From: Cerrena zonata
Taxonomy: Eukaryota > Basidiomycota > Agaricomycetes > Polyporales > Cerrenaceae
Direction of reading: 5' to 3'
NCBI GenBank assembly: GCA_038087015.1
Contig: JASBNA010000013.1
Coordinates: 186,001-250,000, forward strand
DNA length: 64,000 nucleotides
In this document: positions 31,517 to 40,354 of the stretch, piece by piece
Layout of the letters: each line of letters opens with the position of its first letter
Numbering within the stretch: the first letter of the stretch is position 1
Position numbers and translations under genes: made by a program
The notes under the pieces: generated by a model
Seen by the model: only the letters and a program-made list of their open reading frames with translations
What the model was told of the DNA's origin: nothing
Databases searched by the model: none

Positions 31517-33442
31517 CTACATACCCCAAGCTAAGTAAACATTTTCCAGGGCTTGTTTACCAATCTTTTTATTACCAATTTCATTTTTGAAAAGATTACC
31601 AATAAGGTTCTTCTTTACAGATTCTGTATCATGTTTGTGCAGTATAAAGAACTCAATAAGCACTTTTGGTGTCTGGAAATGTTTTTGAATCACCAAGGCT
31701 TTTTCTAATGAAATACCTCTGATTGTCATTAACATGAGGATGAAGTATTCTTTGACCGTCATCATTCCTGTTTTGGGCATTGCGTCCTGGAATAATGGGA
31801 ATAGATGAGTACATAGATAACTACCCTTTTCGGTTTCGAATTTATCTCTGAAAAGGTTTAATTGAGAGCGAAACTCGTCTTGATTATCAATGGATCTAGG
31901 CTTGAGCACTATTAATTTTTTACCTTCTCCTATATATTTATCATGTATGACATTAGTTAAAGTGGCAATATAGGATATTGTAGAATCAAGGTTTTTAAAT
32001 TTACGGACATAAAATTTGGAAACTGTCATGGTCATGGAAATGGCACTCTTAATTGATTCAAGCATTTCACCTCCATTGAAATCTGCCATCATTTCCTCTA
32101 CTAAATAGTAAACATACCTCAAACCTGATTTTTTCAATCGACTTTTTTGTTCTTGGAACCTACCATCCTTTATCGATGCTGCCAAATCATCTATTCTCTT
32201 TCTTTCGCAAACAAAGTCAAGCACAACTTCTTTTTTTGTAGTTCTATGTTTTGCAATCCATAAAATATCCCCCAAGGATAATGGCCTCACATCACACTTT
32301 ACGTTATGCGAACCAAGTTTTGATTCGAAGTAATCTCGTTCTTTGCTTGATCGTATTTCCCTATTATCAATGATAGGAACAATTTCGTAGTCGGTAGATG
32401 ACCAAATCTCATAGGCTATGTCCGCATATACTCGTTTTGCTCGATCATGATGGTATTTCAAAGAGTCTTTTCGCTTTGGCGATGACATGATTTCCTCTTC
32501 AGAAGGTTTTTGAACTCTTGATGGCGATGAATCGATTGTATTAAACAAAATGTTTGAAGTGACATTCTTCAGCGGACTCAAATGCTTATCGGTTTTCGAA
32601 GGACTAGTTAAGAGATTTGGGTCCGGATGTATAAATGAAATATTTGGGGAGCTTGAATTTGCAATTTCTATAGGTTTGCTAGGCGATGATTGAAGATTAT
32701 TGGCTACTTCATTCTGCGATTTAGTATACTGGGATGACGAAAACGTATTATTAGGAGAAATTCGGATCCCGTTATCAAAAGATATATCTGAAACGTCTTG
32801 CCGTATCGGTGAGACTGAAATACCTTCTTGGTCAATCAAAACTTTAGCCAAAGATAACCCAGATTCAGTCAATGTGTATAATTTAGGAGTAGACGCAGAT
32901 ACATGGACATAATCCCGGTTTATGAGAACTTTTATACCATCCCAAGCTGAATAAAACACCCCAGCACCGGGATTAGAATTGAATGAACCATCACAATATT
33001 CAGCAGCCGTTGAGGTGATTTCATCTTTCCTTAGACCTCTTCCACGCCTATCTTTCAAGTATAATGCAATTAAGATCGCCCATGAACCGGCCCTCCTCTT
33101 CGGTAAGTAATTTGTTCTCTTGGTTTTCTTCTTTGGCTTATCGTCAGAATCAACTTGCTTTCTCTTATCAGAACTCATGATATTAAACGAATCAGGAAAT
33201 TCAAGGGCGTTAGACTTGCAATGTGCTTGAAGCTTCTTACAAAGAAAGTCTGCAGTTCTATCTCCTATAAATTGAATTTTCTTTAGCTGTTTAATCTCTG
33301 TTATTTCCAGATCATGCTGTCTTAGCTTCTCTAATGCTCGATTATAAACAAGCGCCATCTTGGTTCCCTTTTGGGTATGTTCTATAGCTGCATCTTTAAG
33401 GAAGTCAATGAACAACTCTTTAACACTTCCTAGTGCATTCAT
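31517..33442 (-). CDS. MUS81: Crossover junction endonuclease catalytic subunit
   Basis: 641 residues from ATG 33442-33440. Seen: N-terminal helix-hairpin-helix-like region (KKIQFIGDRTADFLCKKL, about 55-72), a winged-helix-like block beginning LPKRRAGSWAILIALY, a Ser/Asn-rich linker with several SP sites (200-330), and the ERCC4/XPF nuclease core: IIDNREIRSSKERDYFESKL, then VCERKRIDDLAASIKDGRFQEQKSRLKKSG with the ERKxxxD catalytic motif. C-terminal HhH sequences follow (MTIRGISLEKALVIQKHF). With Mms4/Eme1 it cuts branched recombination and replication intermediates. RAD52 lies 1.4 kb away on the opposite strand. Confidence 0.95.
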   Translation of the reverse strand: MNALGSVKELFIDFLKDAAIEHTQKGTKMALVYNRALEKLRQHDLEITEIKQLKKIQFIGDRTADFLCKKLQAHCKSNALEFPDSFNIMSSDKRKQVDSDDKPKKKTKRTNYLPKRRAGSWAILIALYLKDRRGRGLRKDEITSTAAEYCDGSFNSNPGAGVFYSAWDGIKVLINRDYVHVSASTPKLYTLTESGLSLAKVLIDQEGISVSPIRQDVSDISFDNGIRISPNNTFSSSQYTKSQNEVANNLQSSPSKPIEIANSSSPNISFIHPDPNLLTSPSKTDKHLSPLKNVTSNILFNTIDSSPSRVQKPSEEEIMSSPKRKDSLKYHHDRAKRVYADIAYEIWSSTDYEIVPIIDNREIRSSKERDYFESKLGSHNVKCDVRPLSLGDILWIAKHRTTKKEVVLDFVCERKRIDDLAASIKDGRFQEQKSRLKKSGLRYVYYLVEEMMADFNGGEMLESIKSAISMTMTVSKFYVRKFKNLDSTISYIATLTNVIHDKYIGEGKKLIVLKPRSIDNQDEFRSQLNLFRDKFETEKGSYLCTHLFPLFQDAMPKTGMMTVKEYFILMLMTIRGISLEKALVIQKHFQTPKVLIEFFILHKHDTESVKKNLIGNLFKNEIGNKKIGKQALENVYLAWGM

Positions 33443-33831
33443 AGCCTATCCTGAACTGTACTTCCCAAATCTGAAGTAGCTAAAAAGAAGGCCAAATCGA
33501 TATCAAAATTAAGACGTGTTTTGGAACAACCTATCTGCAGGTTTTGAGATGCTGGGTCTGCTTTGGCTTTAGTTTGAGCTAGTTTGATCCCACTATTGGT
33601 TAATTTACCCAAACCCCTTATGACAAACCGTTCTATCTAATATATATATCGGGAGCTTATGAACGTGTCAAACTCTAAAGGGACTTGATGTCTTCAGTGA
33701 TGGAGTTTTCAATATCCTGTATACAAATTTCTGCTTTTATTCCACACAAAAAAACGAAAAAAACTAGACAGAAAAAACGAACGAAGAACATTAGCTCTTT
33801 GTTTGATAACACTACTCTACAGAAAGCTAAG
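33443..33831. other. Divergent promoter region of MUS81 and SME1
   Basis: 389 bp. In-frame sequence upstream of the SME1 ATG back to 33685 is open but gives a non-conserved lysine-rich peptide. TATATATA-type sequence near 33640-33650 may be a TATA element. Confidence 0.5.
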
Positions 33832-34098
33832 ATGTCGTCGAGACCGGCCAAGAAGGGAATGCTCCCGCCCATCAACTTGATTTTCAAGTATTTACAACAA
33901 CAATCTCCGGTGACTATTTGGTTATACGAACAAACGCAGCTGAGAATCCAGGGTAAAATAAGAGGTTTTGATGAGTTTATGAATATTGTTATTGACGATG
34001 CAATTGAAGTGTCAACTAGTGATGGAAGCAAAGAAGAGCTAGGCAGAATACTACTAAAAGGAGATAATATAACTCTTATCTCAAGTTTGGATACTTAG
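33832..34098 (+). CDS. SME1: Spliceosomal Sm protein E
   Basis: 88 residues from ATG 33832, chosen because the SmE family starts here (MSSRPAKKGMLPPINLIFKYL) although the frame is open 49 codons further up. Sm motif 1 (VTIWLYEQTQxRIQGKIRGFDEFMNIVIDDA) and motif 2 (GRILLKGDNITLI) are complete. It is one of the seven Sm core proteins that ring U1, U2, U4 and U5 snRNAs. The codon at 33943-33945 is CTG, so residue 38 is probably serine in this clade. It is divergent from MUS81 and convergent with the next gene (65 bp between stops). Confidence 0.96.
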   Translation: MSSRPAKKGMLPPINLIFKYLQQQSPVTIWLYEQTQLRIQGKIRGFDEFMNIVIDDAIEVSTSDGSKEELGRILLKGDNITLISSLDT

Positions 34099-34163
34099 AC
34101 CATGATGACTCTACGCATCTTAAATAGTTAAGATTAGTTAATGTATATTAGTATAAATGTTAA

Positions 34164-34604
34164 TCAAGATTCAAAGCTTACTCTTTTTTTCTTCTTTGGT
34201 GATTCAAATTCATCTATCAGAATGGGACTACTGCTACGCAGTAGTATCTCGTAGTCATCATCAGTAGTACCTCTTCTATTCTCAAATCGCTTACGTCGTT
34301 CTTCCTTAGCAACAAGTGAATTATAAAACTGGATTTGCTGATGTCTTTGATGGGAGTTTTGCTCTTTTTCTGCTTGAGTCTTCCGTTTAACTTGCAAACT
34401 ATCTTTATTAAGGTCCTCAACACCTTGAGATCCTGGTCCACCACAACATTCATTCTGCTTCCCTATTGGAGCCTTATCTCCCTTCTTTGTGGGACTCCCA
34501 TTGGAATGTGCAACTGCTTTGCCCGACTTCAATGGGGACTTTTCCTCTCGACTAGATCTGGGAGACCCTCTATTCCTTGTCATATTTTTTGCCCCATCAG
34601 ACAT
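34164..34604 (-). CDS. Small basic protein with C-terminal RVSF motif, unrecognised
   Basis: 146 residues from ATG 34604-34602, polar and lysine/arginine-rich throughout, probably mostly disordered, with no transmembrane segment. I do not recognise a family. Visible: SP/TP-type sites in the N-terminal 40 residues, a CC pair in NECCGGPG (about 52-59), a charged helix-prone stretch NSLVAKEERRKRFENRR (about 94-110), acidic DDDYEILL, then SPKKKKRVSFES at the very end. KRVSF fits the consensus for docking to protein phosphatase 1 (Glc7), so a PP1-binding regulator is an inference. It sits between SME1 and RAD52 and is divergent from RAD52. The ATG start, size and isolation from shadows of other genes favour a real gene. 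Confidence 0.6.
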   Translation of the reverse strand: MSDGAKNMTRNRGSPRSSREEKSPLKSGKAVAHSNGSPTKKGDKAPIGKQNECCGGPGSQGVEDLNKDSLQVKRKTQAEKEQNSHQRHQQIQFYNSLVAKEERRKRFENRRGTTDDDYEILLRSSSPILIDEFESPKKKKRVSFES

Positions 34605-34869
34605 ATCCTTTCATACATCTCCATAAGCCAATCATTCAACAAGCACCTTGCTTTGATTCTAAATCAGCAGCCAAGTCAGTTGGTGGGTTTTATATTAACT
34701 TCAGCTTTATTTTTTTTTTTTGTTTTATCATGAACGAGTTTTCATTTTTCTTTTGGCGCCTTTTGTTTGTGGAGCGTAAAAAAGGTAATTCAAACAAAAA
34801 AATCGATATCAACATTTTAATCATTAACAGATCCCATTTGAAGAGAGTTCGACCTGGTAGAGGCTGATA

Positions 34870-36294
34870 ATGGGTGATAACGTGAGAAGCAATACATTCA
34901 ACGGAACAAGTAATCGTGGGACGGCTCCACCTCCGGTATCAATAGCTACGGGCAATCCAAACTCAGCACATCGCGTCCCTCCAGTGATTTCTCAAGCTAA
35001 CCGCTCACGAATGCAGCATAAACCTCCCGTGACTAAACAGTTCCAGCCGGTACCGTACAGCGAAGAAGAGCATGCCGTAATCCAAGAACGTTTGAACAAG
35101 GTTTTGGGTCCGGAATACGTTAGTTTCCGTCCTGGTGGTGGTGGCCAAAATGTGTCTTATATTGAAGGATGGAAGGCGCTTAATTTAGCCAATGAAATTT
35201 TTGGGTTTAATGGATGGAGTTCAGAGTTAATAAGTACCGAAGTGGACTTTCTCGATTTGAATCATGGTAGATATTCATTAGGGCTTTCTGTGGTTGTCAG
35301 AATTACAATTAAAGATGGGACTTTCCACGAGGATTTTGGTTATGGTTATATCGATAATGCTAAGAGTAAAGCCGGCGCGTTTGAAAAATGTAAAAAAGAG
35401 GCATTCACTGATGGTTTGAAAAGATGTTTGAGATGCTTTGGTAATGTTTTAGGTAATTGTTTATACGATAAAACAATAATTGCTAAAATGAAAAAGTTTA
35501 AGGTTGATCCTCCTGAACTTGATAAATCTGACTTTCATAGAGATCCCTTGATATTACAACGAGAAAACATTAAGCAGCAATCAGTTCGTTCCAGTGTTCC
35601 TGATGGCTCAAAGGGGACTTCTGGCTCGAATCAACAACCGGCCCAAGCTAAAAGACCAATGCATCATCAGGAACCTAAAGCTAAGAATAATAATAATGGT
35701 ACGATTACCCCTGAACCACGCGATACGCATGGAATAAAAAATCCTGAATCTTTAGCTAAAACTTATGATTTGGCAGATTTTGATTCATTTGTCTTCAGTG
35801 ATGATATGCCTGATGAAAATGAATTAGAAGATCATGATATGAATGATGGTATTGATGAGTATGCACTTAATAAGAACAATGGGGAATCAGATTACTCTAA
35901 TACGCTAAGCAAGGCCACTCCTGTAACCAATGATACTAACGATAAAGCAGGAGCATCGAAGCATAATAATAATACAAATACAAGCGTTCCTGAACTGGTA
36001 TCATTCATTAATGCTAAGCTGGCTAATATTTTACAAAAATCCCCAGAAGAAGTTTCAAATTTACCAAGTTATAATACAAGATTTGTTTCCAATAGTATAC
36101 GCAGAACCGTTGATCCTAATAAATCAGTCCCAATTAAGAGAACCGAATATTCACAAAGAGTACATCAAACACCTCCGATATCAAAACCAACAAACGACTA
36201 CAACTCGGGCACCCCACTCGGAAATAAAAGAATGATAGGAATGCCACCAAGTCAAGTTCCACAATCGAAAAGACCCCATTTAGAGTATGTATAA
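34870..36294 (+). CDS. RAD52: Homologous recombination mediator
   Basis: 474 residues from ATG 34870. The conserved N-terminal DNA-binding and ring-forming domain spans about 55-225: YSEEEHAVIQERLNKVLGPEYVSFRPGGGGQNVSYIEGWKALNLANEIFGFNGWSSELI, then the GYGYIDNAKSKAGAFEKCKKEAFTDGLKRCLRCFGN block. The C-terminal half is Asn/Pro/Ser-rich with a DLADFDSFVFSDD acidic patch that resembles an RPA/Rad51 interaction region. It anneals single strands and loads Rad51. Length is near S. cerevisiae Rad52 (471). It starts 265 bp from the divergent unknown gene. Confidence 0.96.
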   Translation: MGDNVRSNTFNGTSNRGTAPPPVSIATGNPNSAHRVPPVISQANRSRMQHKPPVTKQFQPVPYSEEEHAVIQERLNKVLGPEYVSFRPGGGGQNVSYIEGWKALNLANEIFGFNGWSSELISTEVDFLDLNHGRYSLGLSVVVRITIKDGTFHEDFGYGYIDNAKSKAGAFEKCKKEAFTDGLKRCLRCFGNVLGNCLYDKTIIAKMKKFKVDPPELDKSDFHRDPLILQRENIKQQSVRSSVPDGSKGTSGSNQQPAQAKRPMHHQEPKAKNNNNGTITPEPRDTHGIKNPESLAKTYDLADFDSFVFSDDMPDENELEDHDMNDGIDEYALNKNNGESDYSNTLSKATPVTNDTNDKAGASKHNNNTNTSVPELVSFINAKLANILQKSPEEVSNLPSYNTRFVSNSIRRTVDPNKSVPIKRTEYSQRVHQTPPISKPTNDYNSGTPLGNKRMIGMPPSQVPQSKRPHLEYV

Positions 36295-36500
36295 CTTACT
36301 TGAGATTTATTTAGAAGACTCTACTAACTTCTTGCAACTATAGAAATACAGATAACGAGGGTAAAGACCAGGAGAATAGAACTCCTGCACCGAAACAATG
36401 ATTGTATATACGGAAATAACGGCATCACTTGAAAGCTTTTGTTTTCTCTTATATTTATTTTAATGATAACGGTAAACTTAGCATATTATTGTAGTGGTGT

Positions 36501-36506
36501 ACGCGT
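36501..36506. promoter_or_regulatory. ACGCGT (MCB-like) 85 bp upstream of UBA3
   Basis: A perfect MluI-box sequence, the core bound by MBF in yeasts, sits in the short RAD52-UBA3 gap. A single copy, so weak evidence. Confidence 0.3.
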
Positions 36507-36590
36507 TGTAGAAAAAAAAAAACACTAGAGGAGCAAAAAAGCTCTCCAAACGATTTGTAATAGGAACTGATCTAATAACCCATAAAAGAT

Positions 36591-37898
36591 ATGCCATCCA
36601 GAAGCAAAGCATCGATTCTACCGTTATTGCAGACAATTGGCCCTTATAATGAGGTTGCAGAAGAATATGAACCTGATGCGGCCGTTGAAATATTGAATAC
36701 CGCAAAGATTCTAGTTATTGGTGCTGGAGGATTGGGTTGTGAAATATTGAAGAATCTTGCATTGACCGGATTCAAGAATATCGATGTGATCGATATGGAT
36801 ACGATTGATATATCCAATTTAAATCGTCAGTTTTTATTTCGTCCTAAAGATATTGGTAAGCCCAAGGCCGAGATAGCGGCAAATTTCATTAGAAATAGAA
36901 TTAGAGATGATTCATTAAATATCAATGCAATATTTGGGAAAATTCAAGATAAGCCCGATAGTTATTATAAATCATTTGACATTGTGATATGTGGGTTGGA
37001 TAGTGTTGAGGCAAGAAGATGGATCAATGCAACCTTGGTATCATTTGTTGATGAGAATTTGAATAACTTGATTCCTTTAATTGATGGAGGAACGGAAGGA
37101 TTCAGAGGCCAGTCAAGGGTTATATTACCAACTATAACGTCATGCTATGAGTGTACTTTGGATATGGTTACTCCCAAGACCACCTATCCAGTTTGTACTA
37201 TTGCCAATACCCCCAGATTACCGGAGCATTGTATTGAATGGGCTAGTGTATTAGAATGGCCTCTGAAATATCCCAATCATAAGTTTGATGCTGATAATGT
37301 TGAAGATGTCGAGAAGATGTTTGAATTATCGAGTGATCGGGCCAAAGAATTTAATATTAAAGGAGTTACTAAGCAATTAACCTTGGGAGTTGTTAAGAAT
37401 ATTATTCCGGCGATTGCATCTACTAATGCGATAATTGCCAGTAGTTGTTGCAATGAAGCTTTTAAGATATTGACAAATATCAATCCAATATTGAGTAATT
37501 ATATGATGTATTCAGGGGATGATTCAATATTTACTTATACATATAGTCATAGTAAGAAGAATAATTGTTCAGTGTGTGGGAATAAGACTAAGAAGATTCA
37601 AGCCAAGAGATGGTGGACCTTGACTAATTTGATTGATAATGTTATAAGTAAGCAAGAGATTCAAATGAACAGGCCATCGATCAGTACCTCGAGGATGAAT
37701 CTATATTTACAAAAACCCGAAATGTTGGAAGAGATGACTAGACCAAATTTGAATCGGAAACTTGTGGAAATGGTTGATATAGGAGAGGAGATAATTGTGA
37801 CGGATCCTAATTTACCGATTTATTTAAAGTTGATAATCAACGAATTTAATGGACCAGAAAATGAACCTAATGATATAAATGCGTTATTGGCTACATGA
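36591..37898 (+). CDS. UBA3: NEDD8/Rub1-activating enzyme catalytic subunit
   Basis: 435 residues from ATG 36591. It has the E1 adenylation fold: ATP-binding GAGGLGCE (44-51), DTIDISNLNRQFLFR (crossover region), CGLDSVEARRWIN, and the catalytic cysteine in YPVCTIANTPRLPEHCIEW (C202 by position). Zinc-type CxxC pairs occur (SCYECT and CSVCG). The last 80 residues (LNRKLVEMVDIGEEIIV...) form a ubiquitin-like E2-binding domain, as in animal UBA3; the protein is clearly longer than the S. cerevisiae one. With Ula1 it activates Rub1 for cullin modification. Its stop is only 21 bp from the stop of the convergent hydrolase gene. Confidence 0.95.
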   Translation: MPSRSKASILPLLQTIGPYNEVAEEYEPDAAVEILNTAKILVIGAGGLGCEILKNLALTGFKNIDVIDMDTIDISNLNRQFLFRPKDIGKPKAEIAANFIRNRIRDDSLNINAIFGKIQDKPDSYYKSFDIVICGLDSVEARRWINATLVSFVDENLNNLIPLIDGGTEGFRGQSRVILPTITSCYECTLDMVTPKTTYPVCTIANTPRLPEHCIEWASVLEWPLKYPNHKFDADNVEDVEKMFELSSDRAKEFNIKGVTKQLTLGVVKNIIPAIASTNAIIASSCCNEAFKILTNINPILSNYMMYSGDDSIFTYTYSHSKKNNCSVCGNKTKKIQAKRWWTLTNLIDNVISKQEIQMNRPSISTSRMNLYLQKPEMLEEMTRPNLNRKLVEMVDIGEEIIVTDPNLPIYLKLIINEFNGPENEPNDINALLAT

Positions 37899-37919
37899 AA
37901 ACATTAATAAAAAAAAAAA

Positions 37920-39146
37920 CTAAAATTTTTCCATTTCATTAAGTAGTAAACGATTAAATTCTTTTATATTATCTAGATAGATATGATGACCACTATCATC
38001 AATTTCCAAAACGGAACTTTTATTTGATTTGGTTAAATTATTAATGATTGAACTAGCCAATTCACCACCTTTTTTATCCATCCAATCATCTTTACCATAA
38101 CACCATAGCATATCGCATTTTAACTTATGTAAACCTCTTTCAATAAGTGGATGTCTTGCATCTGCACCGGGAGCCAATAAAAAATTTAACATGTATTCAC
38201 CAGAACCTTTACTTTGAAAGATACCATAAGCGTAACGATGTAAAGCTTGACGTTCAATTTTGGGTAAATTAGCAAATCTTCTTGAAGACCACATACTAAC
38301 TAATTTTGAGCCTAGAGGACCTGATTTTCTAACTAGGGTAAAGGGAGATATATTTTGTTCCCATAATTTGGCAAAATATTTAGGAACAAAGATTTGTTTA
38401 CGGTGTTTCAATACAGCACCGGGACTTATCATGAGGATTTTTTTAGCAAAGGAAGGATTTTGCAAGATGCCATAAGTAGCCATGAGGTAAGCACCCATTG
38501 AATGAGCCACCACCAAGTTATTTTCCGGGAATAGATGTAAATTTTTCAAGGTCAACCATTTTTGGAAAGAGTCGTGAAACCAGGACTCTACTTCGGATAA
38601 GTTTTGAGCCGTGAAGGTTGGTCTGGAAGAACAACCGTAACCAAGTAGATCGATTGAATGGATGATCCAGTTTTCATTTTGCAGAATCTGATTAAAGTTT
38701 TTGTAGAAGAGCCCCAAGCCACCCCCGTAGCCATGGACCAAGATCAAGTGTTTATACTTAAGGTAGTGGGATTCATTATAATTAGCCGGGTAGATGACAA
38801 ATTCATTTATATAATTCTCATCATCAATGTATATTTTGAGTACTTCACTTGATCTGCCCAACTTATCAGGATTTGGATAAAATGGTAATAAAGATAACAA
38901 GTCGTTTTGAAACTTCAAAGGATTATTTCGATATTTATAGTCATTTACCGATTCTTTAATCGATAAGGGGAAATTTGCTTTGAATAGTTTATTTAGAGGT
39001 AATGACGTTGGATGAGTGGACCTTTTATAGTTTTGGGTGATCTTCTTATTGATTGGTTTTTTCTTGGAGATGATTCTGGCTAGCAACGCATTGCTTTTTA
39101 TCCTACTGGTAGTGAAGTATCTTATACTTACGTGGGGATTCATCAT
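37920..39146 (-). CDS. Mitochondrial CLD1/ICT1/ABHD5-type alpha/beta hydrolase
   Basis: 408 residues from ATG 39146 (a second ATG follows directly). The N-terminus is rich in Arg/Ser/Lys without acids until about residue 65, like a mitochondrial presequence. Fold markers: LILVHGYGGGLGLFYKN (134-150, oxyanion loop), DLLGYGCSSRP (166-175), nucleophile elbow VVAHSMGAY with S216, and the C-terminal GHHIYLDN, where HX4D matches the acyltransferase-type motif of this family. CLD1 is a cardiolipin deacylase and ICT1/ABHD5 relatives act on lysophosphatidic acid. Which activity applies here is unknown. The elbow starts with Ala (AHSMG) rather than Gly. Confidence 0.82.
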   Translation of the reverse strand: MMNPHVSIRYFTTSRIKSNALLARIISKKKPINKKITQNYKRSTHPTSLPLNKLFKANFPLSIKESVNDYKYRNNPLKFQNDLLSLLPFYPNPDKLGRSSEVLKIYIDDENYINEFVIYPANYNESHYLKYKHLILVHGYGGGLGLFYKNFNQILQNENWIIHSIDLLGYGCSSRPTFTAQNLSEVESWFHDSFQKWLTLKNLHLFPENNLVVAHSMGAYLMATYGILQNPSFAKKILMISPGAVLKHRKQIFVPKYFAKLWEQNISPFTLVRKSGPLGSKLVSMWSSRRFANLPKIERQALHRYAYGIFQSKGSGEYMLNFLLAPGADARHPLIERGLHKLKCDMLWCYGKDDWMDKKGGELASSIINNLTKSNKSSVLEIDDSGHHIYLDNIKEFNRLLLNEMEKF

Positions 39147-39260
39147 CCTTGGACGAAGATGGGCAGTTTACTGGGGTAAGTCGATGCACTTGCTGTAAAT
39201 GTTCAGCAGAAAAGCCCGTACCTTTCATCCCAAACCCAACCATTTCCGATTACATAATCC

Positions 39261-39274
39261 GCGTCACGTGACGC
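39261..39274. promoter_or_regulatory. Perfect 14-bp palindrome with TCACGTGA core
   Basis: GCGTCACGTGACGC, a fully self-complementary extended E-box, lies 115 bp upstream of the hydrolase ATG. Cbf1-type binding is inferred. Confidence 0.55.
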
Positions 39275-39323
39275 ACACACCTCATTTCCGACAAAAAAAA
39301 AAATTTTTTATTTTTCAAGTATC

Positions 39324-39390
39324 TGATCAATCAGGCCAGTGATCAATCAGATATGATCGGTCAAGTAGGCAATCAGATAATCGGTCAAGT
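39324..39390 (+). repeat. Interleaved short direct repeats
   Basis: TGATCAATCAG occurs at 39324-39334 and 39340-39350. ATCGGTCAAGT occurs at 39356-39366 and 39380-39390. Further partial copies (CAATCAG, CAGTCAAG) lie between and after. Confidence 0.85.
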
Positions 39391-40354
39391 GAGCAGTCAA
39401 GGTATGAACAAGCCGACATTGAAAGCAATGCCAAGGGGTCTTGCGACAGAAAGAATACACGACACGCCGGCTCGTATAATGGGCAGACAAGCAACCGGCG
39501 ACATCATCTAATAAAGAGACAAAAGCTAGTTTAAATTGCAATGCACTGCTGATTAACTCAACAAAAACCCAAAAAAAGAAGCCCAAAAGAAGCAGCCCAA
39601 AAGAAGCCCCGACAGAATGTAACGGAACAGGAATGTATCAAGTGAAATGCTACAAAGAAACCCAGACAAGGACCCCCCTTGAGTAGTGTGTCAGATGATA
39701 ATTCAGCTATTGTATATGCGATAATCGGCAAGTGCTGGTCGCTGATTGGACTTGTGCGCTTGTTGGTGCGGGTTTTTTATCTGATTAATCTGCGCTTTTC
39801 TCGCGCACTGGCAGCTCATCTGTCAATATAGTGACACATTGGCTAATGCCGGCCGGGGTGGTTGCACGACCCCGTTCCAATTTGCATCCAGGCGGAACGG
39901 TGCCACGGGCTAAACCCAGCAGAAGACAATGGATTTGGAAGTAACTGCCGTTCTATTCATAAAGTTAGTTAAATTATTGCATGAAAAAATTTTCTTTTCT
40001 TTTCTTAAAAAAAATGTTATGATTGGTTGTTTCCAGATTAATGGGTTTATTAATTTGTTTTGTTCGTATATTTCAATATACCCAGATGCCTTATTGGAGT
40101 ATTGCCTTAGCCAAGGGGGTTTTATTTTAAGTAGAGTTTATATATATTTGGGATTTCCTCCGTTGAGCATTTTTCCATTACTCTTTTCTTATAAAGTAAA
40201 TTTCTCTTACAGTTTTTTTTTTTTTTTTTGAATCTCTTTATTCTAACCAACCCTTATCATCTCCATCCCTAGCCGTTTATTGTTAACTTTTAGTTAGAAG
40301 GAAGTAAGAGGAAAAAAAACAGAAAAGAAAAAAAGAAATTAATATTTGGAAAGA

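Larger units (their letters stand above)
39147..40354. other. 1.2-kb divergent promoter region between hydrolase and FET3-like gene
   Basis: It holds the E-box palindrome (39261-39274), interleaved short direct repeats (39324-39390), WGATAR-like iron-GATA candidates such as AGATAA near 39375, and a GC-rich segment (about 39790-39925) with a CGGGGT/ACCCCG inverted repeat. T-rich sequence runs from 40210 to the start. An ORF at 39929-40231 is not convincing. Confidence 0.55.

Noticed and set aside
39929..40231. 100-codon ORF upstream of FET3-like gene
   Set aside because: Starts with ATG but ends in a poly-T encoded phenylalanine run within the likely FET3 promoter. Hydrophobic by composition only.
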